A stretch of 64,000 bases of DNA from Pollenia angustigena (taxonomy: Eukaryota > Arthropoda > Insecta > Diptera > Polleniidae): the NCBI GenBank assembly GCA_930367215.1, contig OV884059.1:224191803-224255802 (forward strand), in the 5' to 3' direction. The stretch's first letter is position 1. Every line of letters begins with the position of its first letter. This document shows positions 1 to 11,839 of this stretch, one piece after another. The position numbers and the translations under genes were made by a program. Below the pieces are notes generated by a model. That model was not told the origin of the DNA. It saw nothing but the letters and a program-made list of their open reading frames with translations, and made no database searches.

Positions 1-898
1 ATTATGACGTTTTCTTTGACGTGGAGCAAAGTAAGTTAATGGCAAAAACAATGAATTTGATAGTTAATAGAGATTTACAAGGAAAGGCTGGTATGTTTTA
101 GAATGGTGATAATTGCTTAACTCATTCCTATAAGCCCCGAACTACAGATCCAACATAATATGGAAATAAAATATATGTTAGTTTTGTTGTGGGCTCCATA
201 TTTACCTCAAGTTTCACATTGTGTCCAATAAATTTTAACTATTGTGACGTTTTATTTTGACCTACGTTGTTCATTATTCGAATGGCGCAAAGCAATAGTA
301 AAGTATAATTTTGTTATGTTTGTATGCAAAATTTGCTCCATATGCAAAAAATTGCAATATGTAGCAATATAATATTTAATAAACCTTAAAAATGTGGATG
401 TAGACCAAAGTCGATACTTAATATCTCAGATTCTATACGAGATATCAAAAAATGGATTTTGAAATATGAAAGAGAACATTGAAGCCATATATAATCCATT
501 CCTAACTAACTTTTTTCAAAAATGGCGTGTAGGCTAAAACAATAATCACCTGACGTTTTGTCTTTTTTGTCTCTTATAAACTCCTTTGCTGTTTGACAGT
601 TCGTATCACAAAACAACAATAAAAATCCCTGTTGTTTGTTTTATTGTACAATTGTTGTAATCTCGCGGCTACCTGCTATAAACATGGTGAAATTACTACA
701 AGGTGGCGTCACTAGGTGTTGTTGTACAACAAAAGCAGGCAAATTTGTTTGTGTAATAAACTCCGTGCTGTCAAAAATTATGTGCAACAACGTTGCCATT
801 GTTTGTATTTTCCGACAAAATTTGGTCGGATAATTTTTGCTTGATGAATGGTAGGCTAAACCTTAGGGCAATGTTACACGTTTAATAAATACATATAT
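1..898. other. AT-rich intergenic flank, no gene seen
   Basis: No coding region I can support. The stretch is AT-rich with short scattered TGACGTTTT words and a small open frame near 636-833 that has no recognisable features. It forms the left flank of the 6.9-kb TIR transposon that starts at 899. Confidence 0.6.
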
Positions 899-1565
899 CT
901 GTGGTTTTCACGAATAATCGCGTAAGTTATAAAACTAAACTTTTCAGGAGAGCAAAAACAATTATTTTTTTCAATTGCGGCTTCTATAGATGCTTTTTTT
1001 AAACTTTTTTCTTTACTATCCTCTTAACAGTGACTTTCTACGTATTATACATAGTTTTCATGAAAAAATCCTCACAGGATCACAATCTGTAAAAGGATTA
1101 AAATGATTGATTGACTCATTAAGTGTGTGCAATATAACATCATATCTCCACATAAGTTCTTTTTTGTGAAAATAAATGTTATCATTTTAATCACACATGA
1201 CGACTTACGTTGTTATTTTTAGCACACAAGTTGGCGACATATTCAGAGTTTTTGATACTTATAGCACAACGTATGCAGTAAAACAAAATCGATTTATTTA
1301 TATATTTTTATTTAAATTAATTTTTGACGTTTTATAAAGCAAATTTATGAAACTTAAGATAATTAATTCAATAAAATACACCTGTTTTGTATTGCGAACA
1401 TGAAGAAACAAAACTAAACAAAAACAATTATTCAGAGAATAACATTTAAAGCATAAAATAATTCATTTAAAAAAGTATATTTATTTCCTTAACATACATA
1501 AAAAAGGAACTGAAACAAATTCTGTAGTACAATATTTATTTATTAGTTTTCTACATCTTCCTCAT

Positions 1566-3290
1566 CTATGTATAATGTATTTTGAGATGTTTCGAAAACT
1601 TTGATATTTGTGGAATAAATCCGGAATTAATGGCAACAAATGTATTAATTCTTTTTTTTCTCGGAAGAAATAGGAAGTTTTTCAACATTCTTAGGCTGAA
1701 GTCTTTAGTTGAAAACATCTTCTGATGAAACTTTTTTATTTTTAAGTATCTTATTTCCGACAGGAACACTAATAAAATATTCTTTAAATTAAATTTTATC
1801 ACGAATCTTTTTTATAAATAATATTTCGCATATTTTTCCACAAAACTTTTTCCCCGTTTATATTTTTATTTACTTTTTGAAAGATATGCTTAAATGTCTT
1901 TTCAAAGATGAGGAAGTCAGCGGTTCATTTCAAAAACTTCAAATTTATTAGATTTTCTGCCGCATGTTTTTATAAGCTGAATCCAATCGTGAGGATGGTA
2001 AACTTCCAGTACATTTTTCTTCTTCTGTCGTTCAATTATACTGTGATCGCTGTCACATTCTAAGTGAGTATGACCAGGCTATAAAAATTTTTGCTCGATA
2101 AGTTCTACGTTTGTCCCACGTTGATTAACGAGAAGAACAAGCATAGCAGTAACAATATTGTTCTTATTTTGACCAGAACATGTATCCGAATAAATCACAA
2201 CATGGCTTTTAAGATCAATATTCATTTCAAAATATTTCCATATGCATGATGCAATTTCATTAGCTCCTCTTCCACCTATTGTTTCATTCCAAACAAAACA
2301 GTAGGTCTTCTTTGACGAACAATTTCTTATTGTAAAGTTAAATGTCCAGAGACATCGTTTATAAAATGCTATGGAAGAATTAAGATTTGGTGTTGGTAAG
2401 CATTTTTGGAGATCCATACATAACACAGTTTTTGTTACATCAGTTTTGTCAGATTTTTTGTTTGCGTATGCCTCTTCGGCTATTTTTTGGTGTTTATCAC
2501 GATAAACAATAAGCTGATTTTTAATCTCACACGATTTTGCATGTTTGATAGCTATAGAAAACTGATCACACTTCGAGCAAGTATCTAGACTAGGTTTTTT
2601 AAATTTCAATTTTTCTTTTTTAAAGAGCCGACGATAGGTGGCATATGAAACGCAATTTTCCTTATTATCTTTATAAAGGTCATACATTTTAAATAGGTTT
2701 TAATTTTCCGCTGAATACTTCTGAATTGTATGAGCTTTGGAATAATGAGACTCATAGGCCGGAAACGATCTTATGTGGGCTATTATTTCGTCTTTTTTTG
2801 ACTGAGGTAAACTATTTTTAGAAGTTGTGGATTTTCCGCGTTGGTCTTCTAAATTATTTTTACCAACAATTTTTTGTTGGACGCTGCGCAGAAATCCTTC
2901 TGTTTCTCCGTATTTGTTAAAAAACATTTTTTACATACATTTTCAGCTGTATCTCCAACAAATATCCGATATTTATAAGTGTAATTGCGTTCTTTTTTAT
3001 TCTCATAAAGATTTTTTGTTGACCGTTTTAAAGAGTTCTGAATTCGTCTAAACATATACGTAACGCGGCTAGTGTATTTACCTAACTTCCAATATTCGTT
3101 AAACAGTATTAAACGATATTCATCCGAAATTTTCTCTTTGCATCGTAGTCGGCAAACACCCAATTCTTTGCTGCATCTCTCAGATATAATATTTCCACTT
3201 CTTATTGAAGTACATTTTTTGCCAGAATTCCTTTTTGCTTTAATGTCTGCAATTTGTTTTGAGAGCAATCCATTTGCTTTCTTTTAATCA
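1566..3290 (-). pseudogene. Degenerate DDE-type transposase
   Basis: Read on the minus strand from about 3268 to 1590, the conceptual protein has a Cys-rich N-terminal part (VCRLRCKEKISDEYRLILF), then VCKKCF, then FPAYESHYSKAH and MYDLYK, a CxxC segment (DTCSKCDQF), a first acidic block (LCMDLQKCLPTP), a second (IYSDTCSGQNKN) and, after a stop, PGHTHLECDSDHSIIE. These blocks match a widespread insect/cnidarian transposase-like family usually left as uncharacterised, with an RNase-H-like acidic triad in MDLQ, SDTC and the DHSxIE region. It is dead: a frameshift near 2925 in an A/T run, an in-frame TAA at 2700-2702, an in-frame TAG at 2079-2081, and a frame change in the C-terminal tail (1566-1802). 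The fold-back element at 3294 sits directly at its 5' end. Family recognition is from memory of conserved motifs. Confidence 0.7.
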
Positions 3291-3293
3291 TAA

Positions 3294-4286
3294 CACTGTG
3301 CTACACTCGAAAAGCACTTCTGAAATGACCTAGTGTGCGTTAAAGGTGTTGGTGAGCATGTTACGAATCCGGGCTTAAAAGTTTCAATATACCTCCAAAT
3401 TCCCGAGTTATGGACCAAAGAAATTTTTTTGAGGCTGCTACTTTTAAACATTTATAACTTTTTTATTTATTAACCGATTTTTGAAATTCAAACGGTCTTG
3501 AAAAGAAAAATAATTGTTATTTTTAAATATATATACTTCTCAGTCAATATTAGCACAAATATGAATAGATTGATTCAATTATATGGAAAATTTTTAATTT
3601 TTTTTAAACTTTTAAAATTTCTACGAGACTTTTTTCCGAATTTAGTTTAAAGGCAACAAATATATTAAAGACAGTATTTTTCTGAGTAAAATGAGACGTC
3701 ATTTATTAATATCGGTTGAGAAATGAGGAAGTTATAGTACTTTTTATGAGGAGCTATTTAAGATTAAAGTTATTTTATTAAATCATGCCAATCTAATCGA
3801 AACAGGTTGCCACTCTTTTGTTCACAAAAGTACTATAACTTCCTCATATCTCAACCGATTTTAACAAATGACGTCTCATTTTACTCAGAAAAATACTGTC
3901 TTTAATATATTTGTTGCCTTTAAACTAAATTCGGAAAAAAGTCTCGTTGAAATTTAAAAAGTTTAAAAAAAATTAAAAATTTTCCATATAATTGAAAAAA
4001 TCTATTCATATTTGTGCTAATATTGACTGAGAAGTATATATATTTAAAAATAACAATTATTTTGCTTTTCAAAACCGTTTGAATTTCAAAAATCGGTTAA
4101 TAAATAATAAAGTTATAAAAGTTTTAAAGTAGCAGCCTCAAAAAAATTCCTTTGGTCCATAACTCGGGAATTTGGAGGTATATTGAAACTTTTAAAACCG
4201 CTTTTGTAATACACTCATCTAGACCTATAACATACACTAGGTCACTTTGAAAGTGCTTGCAAAAAAGGAAATTTTGTAGCACCGTG
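3294..4286. mobile_element. Fold-back element with about 430-bp inverted arms
   Basis: The two halves are long inverted copies of each other around a centre near 3745-3830. The ends are CACTGTGCTACA at 3294 and its near-complement ending in TGTAGCACCGTG at 4286. The flanking trinucleotide TAA occurs on both sides (3291-3293 and 4287-4289), fitting a 3-bp target duplication. No coding capacity is seen. It is inserted just upstream of the transposase relic and so is younger than the 6.9-kb host element. Confidence 0.75.
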
Positions 4287-4337
4287 TAATTAATTGGCAT
4301 TTGCCGCTCTTAAAAAAAAAACATATAAGCACTCTTA

Positions 4338-4662
4338 ACCTGGAGGTCCACAGCACGCGTTTTCGCCTCCACGCAGCGCATGCTTTTATAACCTTACTTG
4401 CGTTCTACGTTTCAAGTTACATGCAACGCTTTTTATGCAGCAGCAGCACAAGTAAAAATAAAATTTAATTTGTCAAAATCAGCTGGTTTGTTCGAACGCT
4501 GCTTGTGACGCTTACAAAAGTAGAAAGTAAACCTACTTTTCGCCTCAAGGCATCTACGCTTTTGTGCATGTAACTTACTACGTATAACTACACAGATTCT
4601 ACTTTTTTGACAGCTGCGTATGCTGCGAAAAAGCGAGTAACGCGTGGTGTGGACCTCCAGCT
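4338..4662. mobile_element. MITE, TTA target duplication
   Basis: Terminal inverted repeats CTGGAGGTCCACA (from 4340) and TGTGGACCTCCAG (to 4660) continue into a shared CACGCGTT block. TTA flanks both sides (4335-4337, 4663-4665). The element is about 325 bp, noncoding, and fits a PIF/Harbinger-type nonautonomous element. Confidence 0.65.
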
Positions 4663-5059
4663 TTAATGTTAAAACAGCATTTGTGTAACTACCCAGGCAG
4701 AAAAAGACAATCACCACGACGCAGTGCCGACGTTGCAGAGGGTACTTTCAACATCAATACAACGTACTGTTTACCAAATTTACAATGTTGTCGCAATATT
4801 AAAATGATAACGCCAAATGTGCGTCTTCCGACTCTTCTTTTTAGTGTTGTCACAGTACTGTAAATCTAAATTTACAATGTTGGATTTACGAATTTACAAC
4901 GTAGTCACAACCGTCTTCCGACTCTTATTTTTAATATTGTTACAAATATAAATTCGTTAAATAAACAATACAAAATTTGAATATTTTCTAACCTAAAATA
5001 GTTTTTGTGTTTTCATTTTAATACGACACTATTAAATTAATAAGACTAAATTTTTGTAT

Positions 5060-5300
5060 ATATAGCGTTGTAGCGGTATAGAATTATTATAAACACGGTA
5101 TTAGGAAATAAAGGTTTAATTCTTTTATATACAGTGTTGTAGCGGTATAGTTTTATGGTAAATACGACTTTAAAAAATTAAAGTCGTATATTTGTATTTA
5201 GGGTGTTGTACCGGTGTTAAATCTTATTTAAAAACGGTATTAAAAAACTTAGGTTGTAATTTTGTATCTACAGTGTTGTGATGGTACCATATTTTTGGTA
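5060..5300. repeat. Degenerate about 69-bp tandem repeat, four copies
   Basis: The word GTGTTGTAGCGGTA or a close variant recurs at about 5065, 5134, 5203 and 5273, giving periods of 69, 69 and 70 bp. The copies are diverged, so the duplication is old. No coding sequence is present from about 4670 to 6170 apart from these repeats. Confidence 0.6.
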
Positions 5301-6170
5301 GAGTCGCAATTTTGTATCTGTTAAAACTCTCCTTTTTTAATGGAATATCGTAAATATAGATTTTTTTGGCATAACAAAATTTTTATGTTTACTGTTGTTA
5401 TTTTTTAAATCAGCAAAAATGATTTATCATTGAACACTTCTTCAATAGTATTAATCGTTAATTTATTATAAAATATCACTTCTCTAAGAACGAATGTTGT
5501 GTGCATTCACATCAAAATCTAATACTAAAATGCACAGATTCCTCGCCGTTGTCAAAATCTTACTACTACATAGGCAAAACAAAAGGAAAAATGTGTTTTG
5601 TGTGCATGTATGTGTGGCAAAAAACCAAAAAGTAAACAAAAATATACACGTATAAGGAAAATGTAAACAACTTTTGATATCGTTGAGGAAAAAACCAAAT
5701 AAACATCTGGCTTCTTAAGCAGACCTATTGGATAGACCTTGGTTGCAACTAAAGAAGTCAACAATAAACGCACATGTATATATAAGTTGTTATTAACAGT
5801 GCAGACACACGATCAAGATTTTCTTGATAGTCTTTTACATATACTGATTGTCAAGATATGCAAAAGTTGACAGCTGTGACGTAGGCTGCACGCAAGTTGA
5901 AAGCAATTTACTTTTTCAAGATGTCGTCGCCGAGAAAACAACTCAAAATGTTTTGCTATTTTCCACTTTTGATTTTTCTGCACTGTAGGCTGTTCGAAGG
6001 GACTTTATCATTTTGCTTATTAATTTTATTAATAAACATATTTCACTATTTTTTTAGGTTTTAAGTTAAAATTTTAAAATTCCCGCAACAATTTGTAAAA
6101 AAAGAACTTCAGCTTTTGCCGGCAAAATATTTGTGAAAAAAAAACAAAAACAACTTCAAAAGATTTGTAA

Positions 6171-6433
6171 GTGCTGGTTCACACAGGTCAAGTTTACTTG
6201 AACAGTTTTATTTAAATTTTCTTTTGAACTTGCGTTCACGTTCATGCACAAAATTAATTTTTGTTTTCTTTTCCTTCAACTTTGTAGCTTTTTATTATAT
6301 TACGGATGAAAAAAGAAAAGAAAAATACAAAACTGACTGGTACGGTCAAGTATGTACCCCTTTCCATTTTCTTTACCCCTCTCTCCTAAAAGCACGAGAC
6401 TTGAAGAGTCAAACTTGACCTGTGTGAACCAGC
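6171..6433. mobile_element. MITE family A, copy 1 (TAA target duplication)
   Basis: The 263-bp element has TIRs of about 25 bp beginning GTGCTGGTTCACACAGGTCA. TAA flanks both ends. A second, nearly identical copy lies at 7182-7447 in the same orientation. The subterminal AAGTTTACTTGAACAG is itself partly palindromic. No coding capacity. Confidence 0.8.
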
Positions 6434-6505
6434 ACTAATAAGCTGTTTTCTTGAACGAAAATTGATACACTCACTGGCAAGAGAATTTTAGAGGCAAGTT
6501 CGTAT

Positions 6506-7096
6506 CAGGGCTGTCAGATATGGCGATTTCTCGCCAAACGTGGCGATTTTGAAACGTGTTTGGCGATGGGATTTCCTATTTGGCGACTGGCGACTTTTGT
6601 GGCGATTTCTGATATAACTGGCGATTAACTTGGCTATTTTTACCATTTATATTATTTCGGCGATTTTGTTTAACAGCTTGACATTTTTTGTTATCATTAC
6701 TAGTATAAAAAAAAAAAAATTCAACTTTTTTTCACATGATTTTTACTTTGTTATCAGTTTAAGTGAATTTTATATTAGTTTCACACAGGCTGAAGTGTCC
6801 GATCTTATAGACTTGTGAACTTAATTAAAGTTTTTTAACTGAATACGTATATGATCTCCATTTTATGTTATTAAAAAAAAAAAATTACAGAAACATAACA
6901 ACATTTACTTTCGGCGAATTTTTTGTATTTTTTCTCAGTTTTTGGCGATTTTTGACTCACATATTATACTAGCGTTTTTTGTATTCAAAATTTAATAAAA
7001 AAAAAACAAAATTTACTAAAACTGAACCAAATTGACGTTTGGCGATTTCTGACATCCGGTTTGGCGACAGAGCTCAAAAAAAATCTGACAACCCTG
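6506..7096. mobile_element. hAT MITE with 8-bp target duplication GTTCGTAT
   Basis: The left end is CAGGGCTGTCAGATATGG and the right end is its inverted counterpart ATCTGACAACCCTG. The 8 bases GTTCGTAT directly flank both ends (6498-6505 and 7097-7104), which is diagnostic of hAT transposition. The interior, near both ends, contains many copies of the word TGGCGATTT or its variants, as expected for hAT subterminal transposase-binding repeats. No transposase is encoded. Confidence 0.9.
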
Positions 7097-7181
7097 GTTC
7101 GTATCAATTTTTAAAAGTATGAGTGTTTGGTAAAAAGGTGTGAGTGTATTAAAACTTGATAGCCAAAACTTGATCGTGTAA

Positions 7182-7447
7182 GTGCCGGTTCACACACGTC
7201 AAGTTTACTTGAACAGTTTTATTTAAATTTTCTTTTGAACTTGCGTTCACGTTCATGCACAAAATTAATTTGTGTTTTCTTTTCCTTCAACTTTGTAGCT
7301 TTTTATTATATTACGGATGAAAAAAAGAAAAGAAAAATACAAAACTGACTGGTACGGTCAAGTATGTACCCCTTTCCATTCTCTTTACCCCTCTCTCCTA
7401 AAAGCTCAAGACTTGAAGAGTCAAACTTGACCTGTGTGAACCAGCAC
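7182..7447. mobile_element. MITE family A, copy 2 (TAA target duplication)
   Basis: The same 25-bp TIR and interior as the copy at 6171-6433, with a few substitutions, and TAA on both flanks. Presence of two close copies about 1 kb apart with independent TAA duplications indicates separate insertions rather than one duplicated segment. Confidence 0.8.
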
Positions 7448-7778
7448 TAACCCTCAAGTAATAGAAAAATTTTCAAAAAATACTTTCATATTTTTTGCAC
7501 GAATAACAACATAACATCACATATGCTTTTTATTTGGAAACATTATTCAGCAATTTTACAATTTTTGGCGATGTATGTCGACATAAATCGTTATAATAGC
7601 AAAATATTTTATTAAACAGTTAACTTAAGTTGTTTTTAGCAGAAAAAATTAATAATACTACATTATATTCTAAAAAGCTTAATATTTATAAAAACCTAAT
7701 GCAAAATGTAGCACTTTGACATCATTATCTCAATTTCGGTAAAAACCGACTTACGCGATTATTCGTGAAAACCACAGA

Positions 7779-9795
7779 TATAACAAAATCGAAAAAAATA
7801 AGATTAAAGCTATTTTAAGATATTAAAGTGGTAATTTTTGATGCTAAAAGGATCATAGAAATCAATACACATATAAACATTACATGATAAGAATGAAAAT
7901 ATTGAACTCTAAGGGAATGTTATTTCTGGAAGGGCGAATAGAAACAGAAAGCAAAGCATTACGAAGTAGGAATTCTGAAACAATTTCGTTATTAAACAAA
8001 TTGTGCATTAAGGAGAAATTTAATTTATTATAACAAATAAAATTTTTATTTTTATAGTTTTATACCCTTAAATCAGCCGTGGTGTATGAGAGGATACTAC
8101 GTTTATCATTCTATGTAAATCTTTTTTTTAATATTCATCGAAGATCCCATAAAGTATATATATTCTGGGTTTTCTAAGTCGATTTAGCCGTTTGGGTTTC
8201 AAATTGTTTCTAGTTCTTCAAAGATGTTTTTATTAAAAAAGAGTAAAGCTCCCAAATGTGAAACTACCTCCCTAAAAACTAACATAAATTTGTAGCGGAA
8301 TGCACTGAATGCCATTTAATTTCAACAAAAACCTTTTTATGACACCAAATATGGTGAAGGTCGGTCCATAATTTACCTATGTTAACTCAAAATTTAAAAA
8401 TTTTCTGTAGAAGCAAAACAATTTTTAATTTTGTATTAAAGGTATATAAAAAAGAAATTTTAAAAATATTACTGTTTTTATCAAACTCAACAAAAGATGT
8501 GAACATTTAATTCCGTTCTGTTTTTTTTGAAAACCCACAAACTTCAATGTGTTCGGTTCGGCTCGTTAATGTTCGTCCCTTTTGGCCAGTAAAAAAACAT
8601 TATTACAAAAACAAAATACACACATGAAAAACATTATAGAACATTAAAAAAATAATATGTTTGTCTTCAGTATCACTACAATTGTTCTGTTTTTTAACGA
8701 TGAACCGAACATTATATAATGTTTGGTTCTTTCTTGAAAATAGTTACAAACGGTATTAAGGGTTGTGTATGTCTACACAATCACTAAAAAAATAGATATC
8801 GTTCCTGGGTGTGTGAGTCGAACGTTAAATAATGTACTGTTTATTTTCGAACACTGATTCAAATAATGCACATCGTGCTTTGTTATTTATACAATCGTTA
8901 GCTTCGTTTTTTAATAAAGATGTTTGTGTGTTCGGTACGACAATGATTGTTTTGGTAAAGAAAAAAAAAATACAAACAAAAAAGCCAGAAATGAAGCAAT
9001 TATTACTCATGTATTCATTCAGCATTAACTATGTAGTACAAGAAAAAAAAATTTAAATGAAACTAAACGCACATATGTAGGTACATACATACAAACAATT
9101 TCCATAGAAACAGACTTTTTTTCATCTTAAAAAGTACAGTAGTTCTGTATGTAGGTACAATGTATTCTTGTTATTGTTGTTAATTTTAACAAAGAGTCTC
9201 ATCGAGTGGTTTATTGGTGTTATTGGAGTATTAGAATTTGTTCCTTTTGAATTTACACAGTTGTGTTATATTGCGTGCGCAACAAAAATGCAAAAAAGCA
9301 CTTTCAATAAAAAACGAATAAATGCAAAAATCAAATGTGTACGAAACGATGTAAAAATTACCAACGTTGAACTTTGTTTTGCAAGCAAAGAGTGAATGTT
9401 AGTTTTAGCGTATGAATAAATCAAGAAAAATCGTGATTTTGCAGTTCTCTGCTGTATATACCTAGTATTATTATTTTATACCTTATCCCCAATTTACGAA
9501 TTTTTATCCCCAAAATAACTATTTTCTTATCCACAAAAATCCCCACAGATCCTAAAAAATAATATAATATTATGTCAACGATGTTGTTATAACAAGTTTT
9601 TTTTTGTACTTTGAGTAACTTAAAAAGACACACAAGAAAAATAATTATGCATCAATGTTTATTATTTCAAAAACTTCTGGTTCATCAGCCAATGCAATTT
9701 TGTTTTACATGATGTTTGTTTTAAAAAGTGTTAGCATTTGAGAGGATAGAATAAATTTATAAATAAATTATTTTTAAAGTTTGTATTTATTCTAA
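7779..9795. other. Intergenic repeat-rich DNA, no gene seen
   Basis: No supportable coding region. It holds a degenerate mini-me-like relic near 8060-8400 (listed separately), GTTCG-rich words around 8545-8840, and AT-rich low-complexity sequence. Short open frames near 8.8-9.4 kb on both strands lack conserved motifs. Confidence 0.55.
8060..8400 (+). repeat. Old mini-me/DINE-1-like relic
   Basis: Contains the diagnostic order TATACCCTT, then AAGATCCCATAAAGTATATATATTCTGG-like core split by mutations, then a GTCGATTTAG motif and GGTCGGTCCATAATTT. The same core occurs in the large array at 28.9-48.2 kb. The (GTCY)n tract is missing and the copy is heavily mutated, so it is an old insertion. 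Confidence 0.55.
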
Positions 9796-9973
9796 CACTC
9801 AGTCTACAACTGACATGAAATGCTTAACATTAACAGTAAAATTATGTTAGTGTTAAGTATAGACATGTTAGAGGTTTTCTCATGTTTAAACACGATTGTT
9901 AACGCACATGTCTTAACAACGCTTTTATAACATCATGTTATAACAGCAAATCATGTCAGTTGTAGACGGGGAG
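9796..9973. mobile_element. MITE family B, copy 1 (TAA target duplication)
   Basis: TIRs contain GTCTACAACTGACATGA on the left and its reverse complement on the right. TAA flanks both sides (9793-9795, 9974-9976). The interior is rich in GTTATAAC and TTAACA words. Other copies lie at 10920-11102 (opposite orientation) and 11439-11554 (truncated). Confidence 0.8.
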
Positions 9974-10168
9974 TAAGAATACTGCATTATGTTGCGAATT
10001 TTGGTCTTAATTATATACATCAAAGAAGCAAGCGTTGGTACAGAAAGCATATTTAAAATTATTTCAGCAAGCTCTTGAAAAAGTATCGACCTGCCAGCGT
10101 CTTAGTATGACGAAAAAAACTTTGGACCAAAAATACTTTAATTTGCACCAGCGTATTGACCAAAAATA

Positions 10169-10431
10169 GTCGTGGTTATTCCAAAATACGCGTCGAAGAA
10201 GTGAACATTAACATGAAAACAAAAACAAAACCAAACCAAAGTGACGAAAATTGTTTTTTTTATCTATACACTTCTAAAATAAAATAAACGCGAGAGTTAT
10301 AACGCGTTTCTTTCTCTATTAAAAACTGTACATTTTGTATGATAAACAAAAACCATTTTTGTCAATTTGGTTTTGTTTTGTTTTCATGTAAATGTTCACT
10401 TCTTCGACGAGTATTTTGGAATAACCACCAG
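10169..10431. mobile_element. MITE with about 70-bp inverted arms
   Basis: GTGGTTATTCCAAAATAC followed by CGTCGAAGAAGTGAACATT occurs at 10172 and in inverted form ending at 10428. The arms extend through an ACATGAAAACAAAA stretch. TA flanks both ends, so a TA target duplication is possible. It interrupts a C-run-rich repeat (CCCCAAAA words at about 9490-9560 and 10440-10550). Confidence 0.6.
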
Positions 10432-10919
10432 TATATTATCCCCAAAAACCCCCGACGAAAAAAGTGGTATCAAAAAAATCCCCTGGCGATTTTCAAGAAA
10501 TGTGTTTCCCCATTTACGAAAAAATCTAATTTGGGAATAAATCCCCAAAACTGAGAACGCTGATACCAAGCCGCCGTGAATATATTATATATAAACTAAC
10601 AATAAATAATCAAATCTTATTCTTATACGTTATTTTATGTCCTGCCAGTGCTGGACGAAAATGTTTCCCTTCACAGTTTTTGTTGTAAAAGTGTGATAGT
10701 GTGAATGCAATGTGTTATAACAACAATAAGTATTACGAAAAAAAATTGTACATCATATACGAGTTCATTGTTTTTTTGAATTTTTCTAAACAACATAATT
10801 ACTAATTAATTAACATAATTACGTGCTTTCCTAAACTAGTGTATTTTCATAGAACAAGCTACATGCAAAATATTTTGACGCGTTTGCGCCAGGAAGTTGG
10901 TTAACTTTGAACTTTTTAA

Positions 10920-11102
10920 CTCCACGTCTACAACTGACATGATTTGCTGTTATAACACATTGTTATAAAAGCGTTGTTAAAACATTTGCATTAACAACCG
11001 TGTTATAACATGAGAAAACCTCTAACATGATGAGTCTATACTTAACACTAACATCATTTTAGTGTTAATGTTAAGCATTTCATGTCAGTTGTAGACTGTA
11101 TG
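10920..11102. mobile_element. MITE family B, copy 2 (inverted, TAA target duplication)
   Basis: The same family as 9796-9973 in the opposite orientation, with TAA on both flanks (10917-10919 and 11103-11105). About 183 bp. Confidence 0.8.
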
Positions 11103-11438
11103 TAACGCGTTGTGTATTTTTGACAAGTAATCAGCTGACAATAAAAAAAAATAATTTAACAAATTTGTGAATTATGAAAGAAAAACTTTTTGAGAAGCTT
11201 AAAAAACATACAATATTTATAAAAAAAGAATAAATTCAATAAAATAATAATATCTTGATATACTTTCGAATCCGTTTTCAATGAACAAATAAGTAAATAA
11301 ATAAAAAACAAATGACAGGAATGGCTTCTGTAACGCGCGTTGTGTAACTTGCAATTTTTCATGCGCTAAAATTTTTAATCGCACGACAAACGTCGACGAA
11401 TAAACGCGTGTTATGTACTTCTACCTTTAGTATTCTGT
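11103..11438. other. Intergenic, no gene seen
   Basis: AT-rich sequence with two related patches (CGCGTTGTGTA near 11106 and 11338). Nothing coding is supported. Confidence 0.5.
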
Positions 11439-11554
11439 GCTCATCACGTTAGAAGTTTTCTCATGCTATAACACGGTTGTTAATGCAAATGTTTTAACAA
11501 CGCTTTTATAAGATCAAGTTATAATAGCAAATCATGTCAGTTGTAGACGGGCAG
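11439..11554. mobile_element. MITE family B, copy 3 (5'-truncated)
   Basis: Right half of the family B MITE, ending in the TIR core GTTGTAGAC and a TAA flank at 11555-11557. The left TIR and first third are absent. It lies 285 bp upstream of the CASD1-like start codon, so it may sit at the promoter edge. Confidence 0.7.
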
Positions 11555-11839
11555 TAATGTAACAATATTCAGCTGGGCTACTGAGATTACCTCAAACTAA
11601 TCTGTTTTTAATTTCTCCCCAACACCGGTTCTTATTTCGTCTTTTGTTTTGATTCTTAATATTGTGAAAATATTGAAAAGGTGTGTAAACAAATAAAGAA
11701 ACAAAATTTTTTCACAAAAGCATCAAATAATAGAAAAATTTTATGTTGGGTGAAAATAACATTTTGAAAAATTAATAAAATGCAGTAAAATAACAATAAT
11801 AATGAAAATATAATAGAAAACAAAGAAATAACAAGAGCA
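11555..11839 (+). promoter_or_regulatory. Likely promoter/5' UTR of the CASD1-like gene
   Basis: Position only: this is the sequence immediately 5' of the start codon, between a MITE and the gene. No TATA box or initiator can be assigned with confidence. Within the A-rich leader are minimal upstream ORFs, for example ATG-CAG-TAA at 11780-11788 and another short one starting at 11802. If they lie in the transcript they could dampen translation. Confidence 0.35.

Larger units (their letters stand above)
899..7778 (-). mobile_element. 6.9-kb TIR DNA transposon with degenerate transposase
   Basis: A 29-bp perfect terminal inverted repeat lies at 899-927 (starting CTGTGGTTTTCACGAATAAT) and, reversed, at 7750-7778. 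The flanks read ATAT at 895-898 and ATAT at 7779-7782, consistent with a 4-bp target duplication, although in AT-rich DNA this could also be part of the repeat. The transposase relic at 1566-3290 lies on the minus strand near the left end. Everything between about 3.29 and 7.45 kb is largely later insertions: a fold-back at 3294-4286, MITEs at 4338-4662, 6171-6433 and 7182-7447, and a hAT MITE at 6506-7096. The superfamily is not certain; a 4-bp duplication and this transposase type would fit a Sola-like element, but that is inference. Confidence 0.7.
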
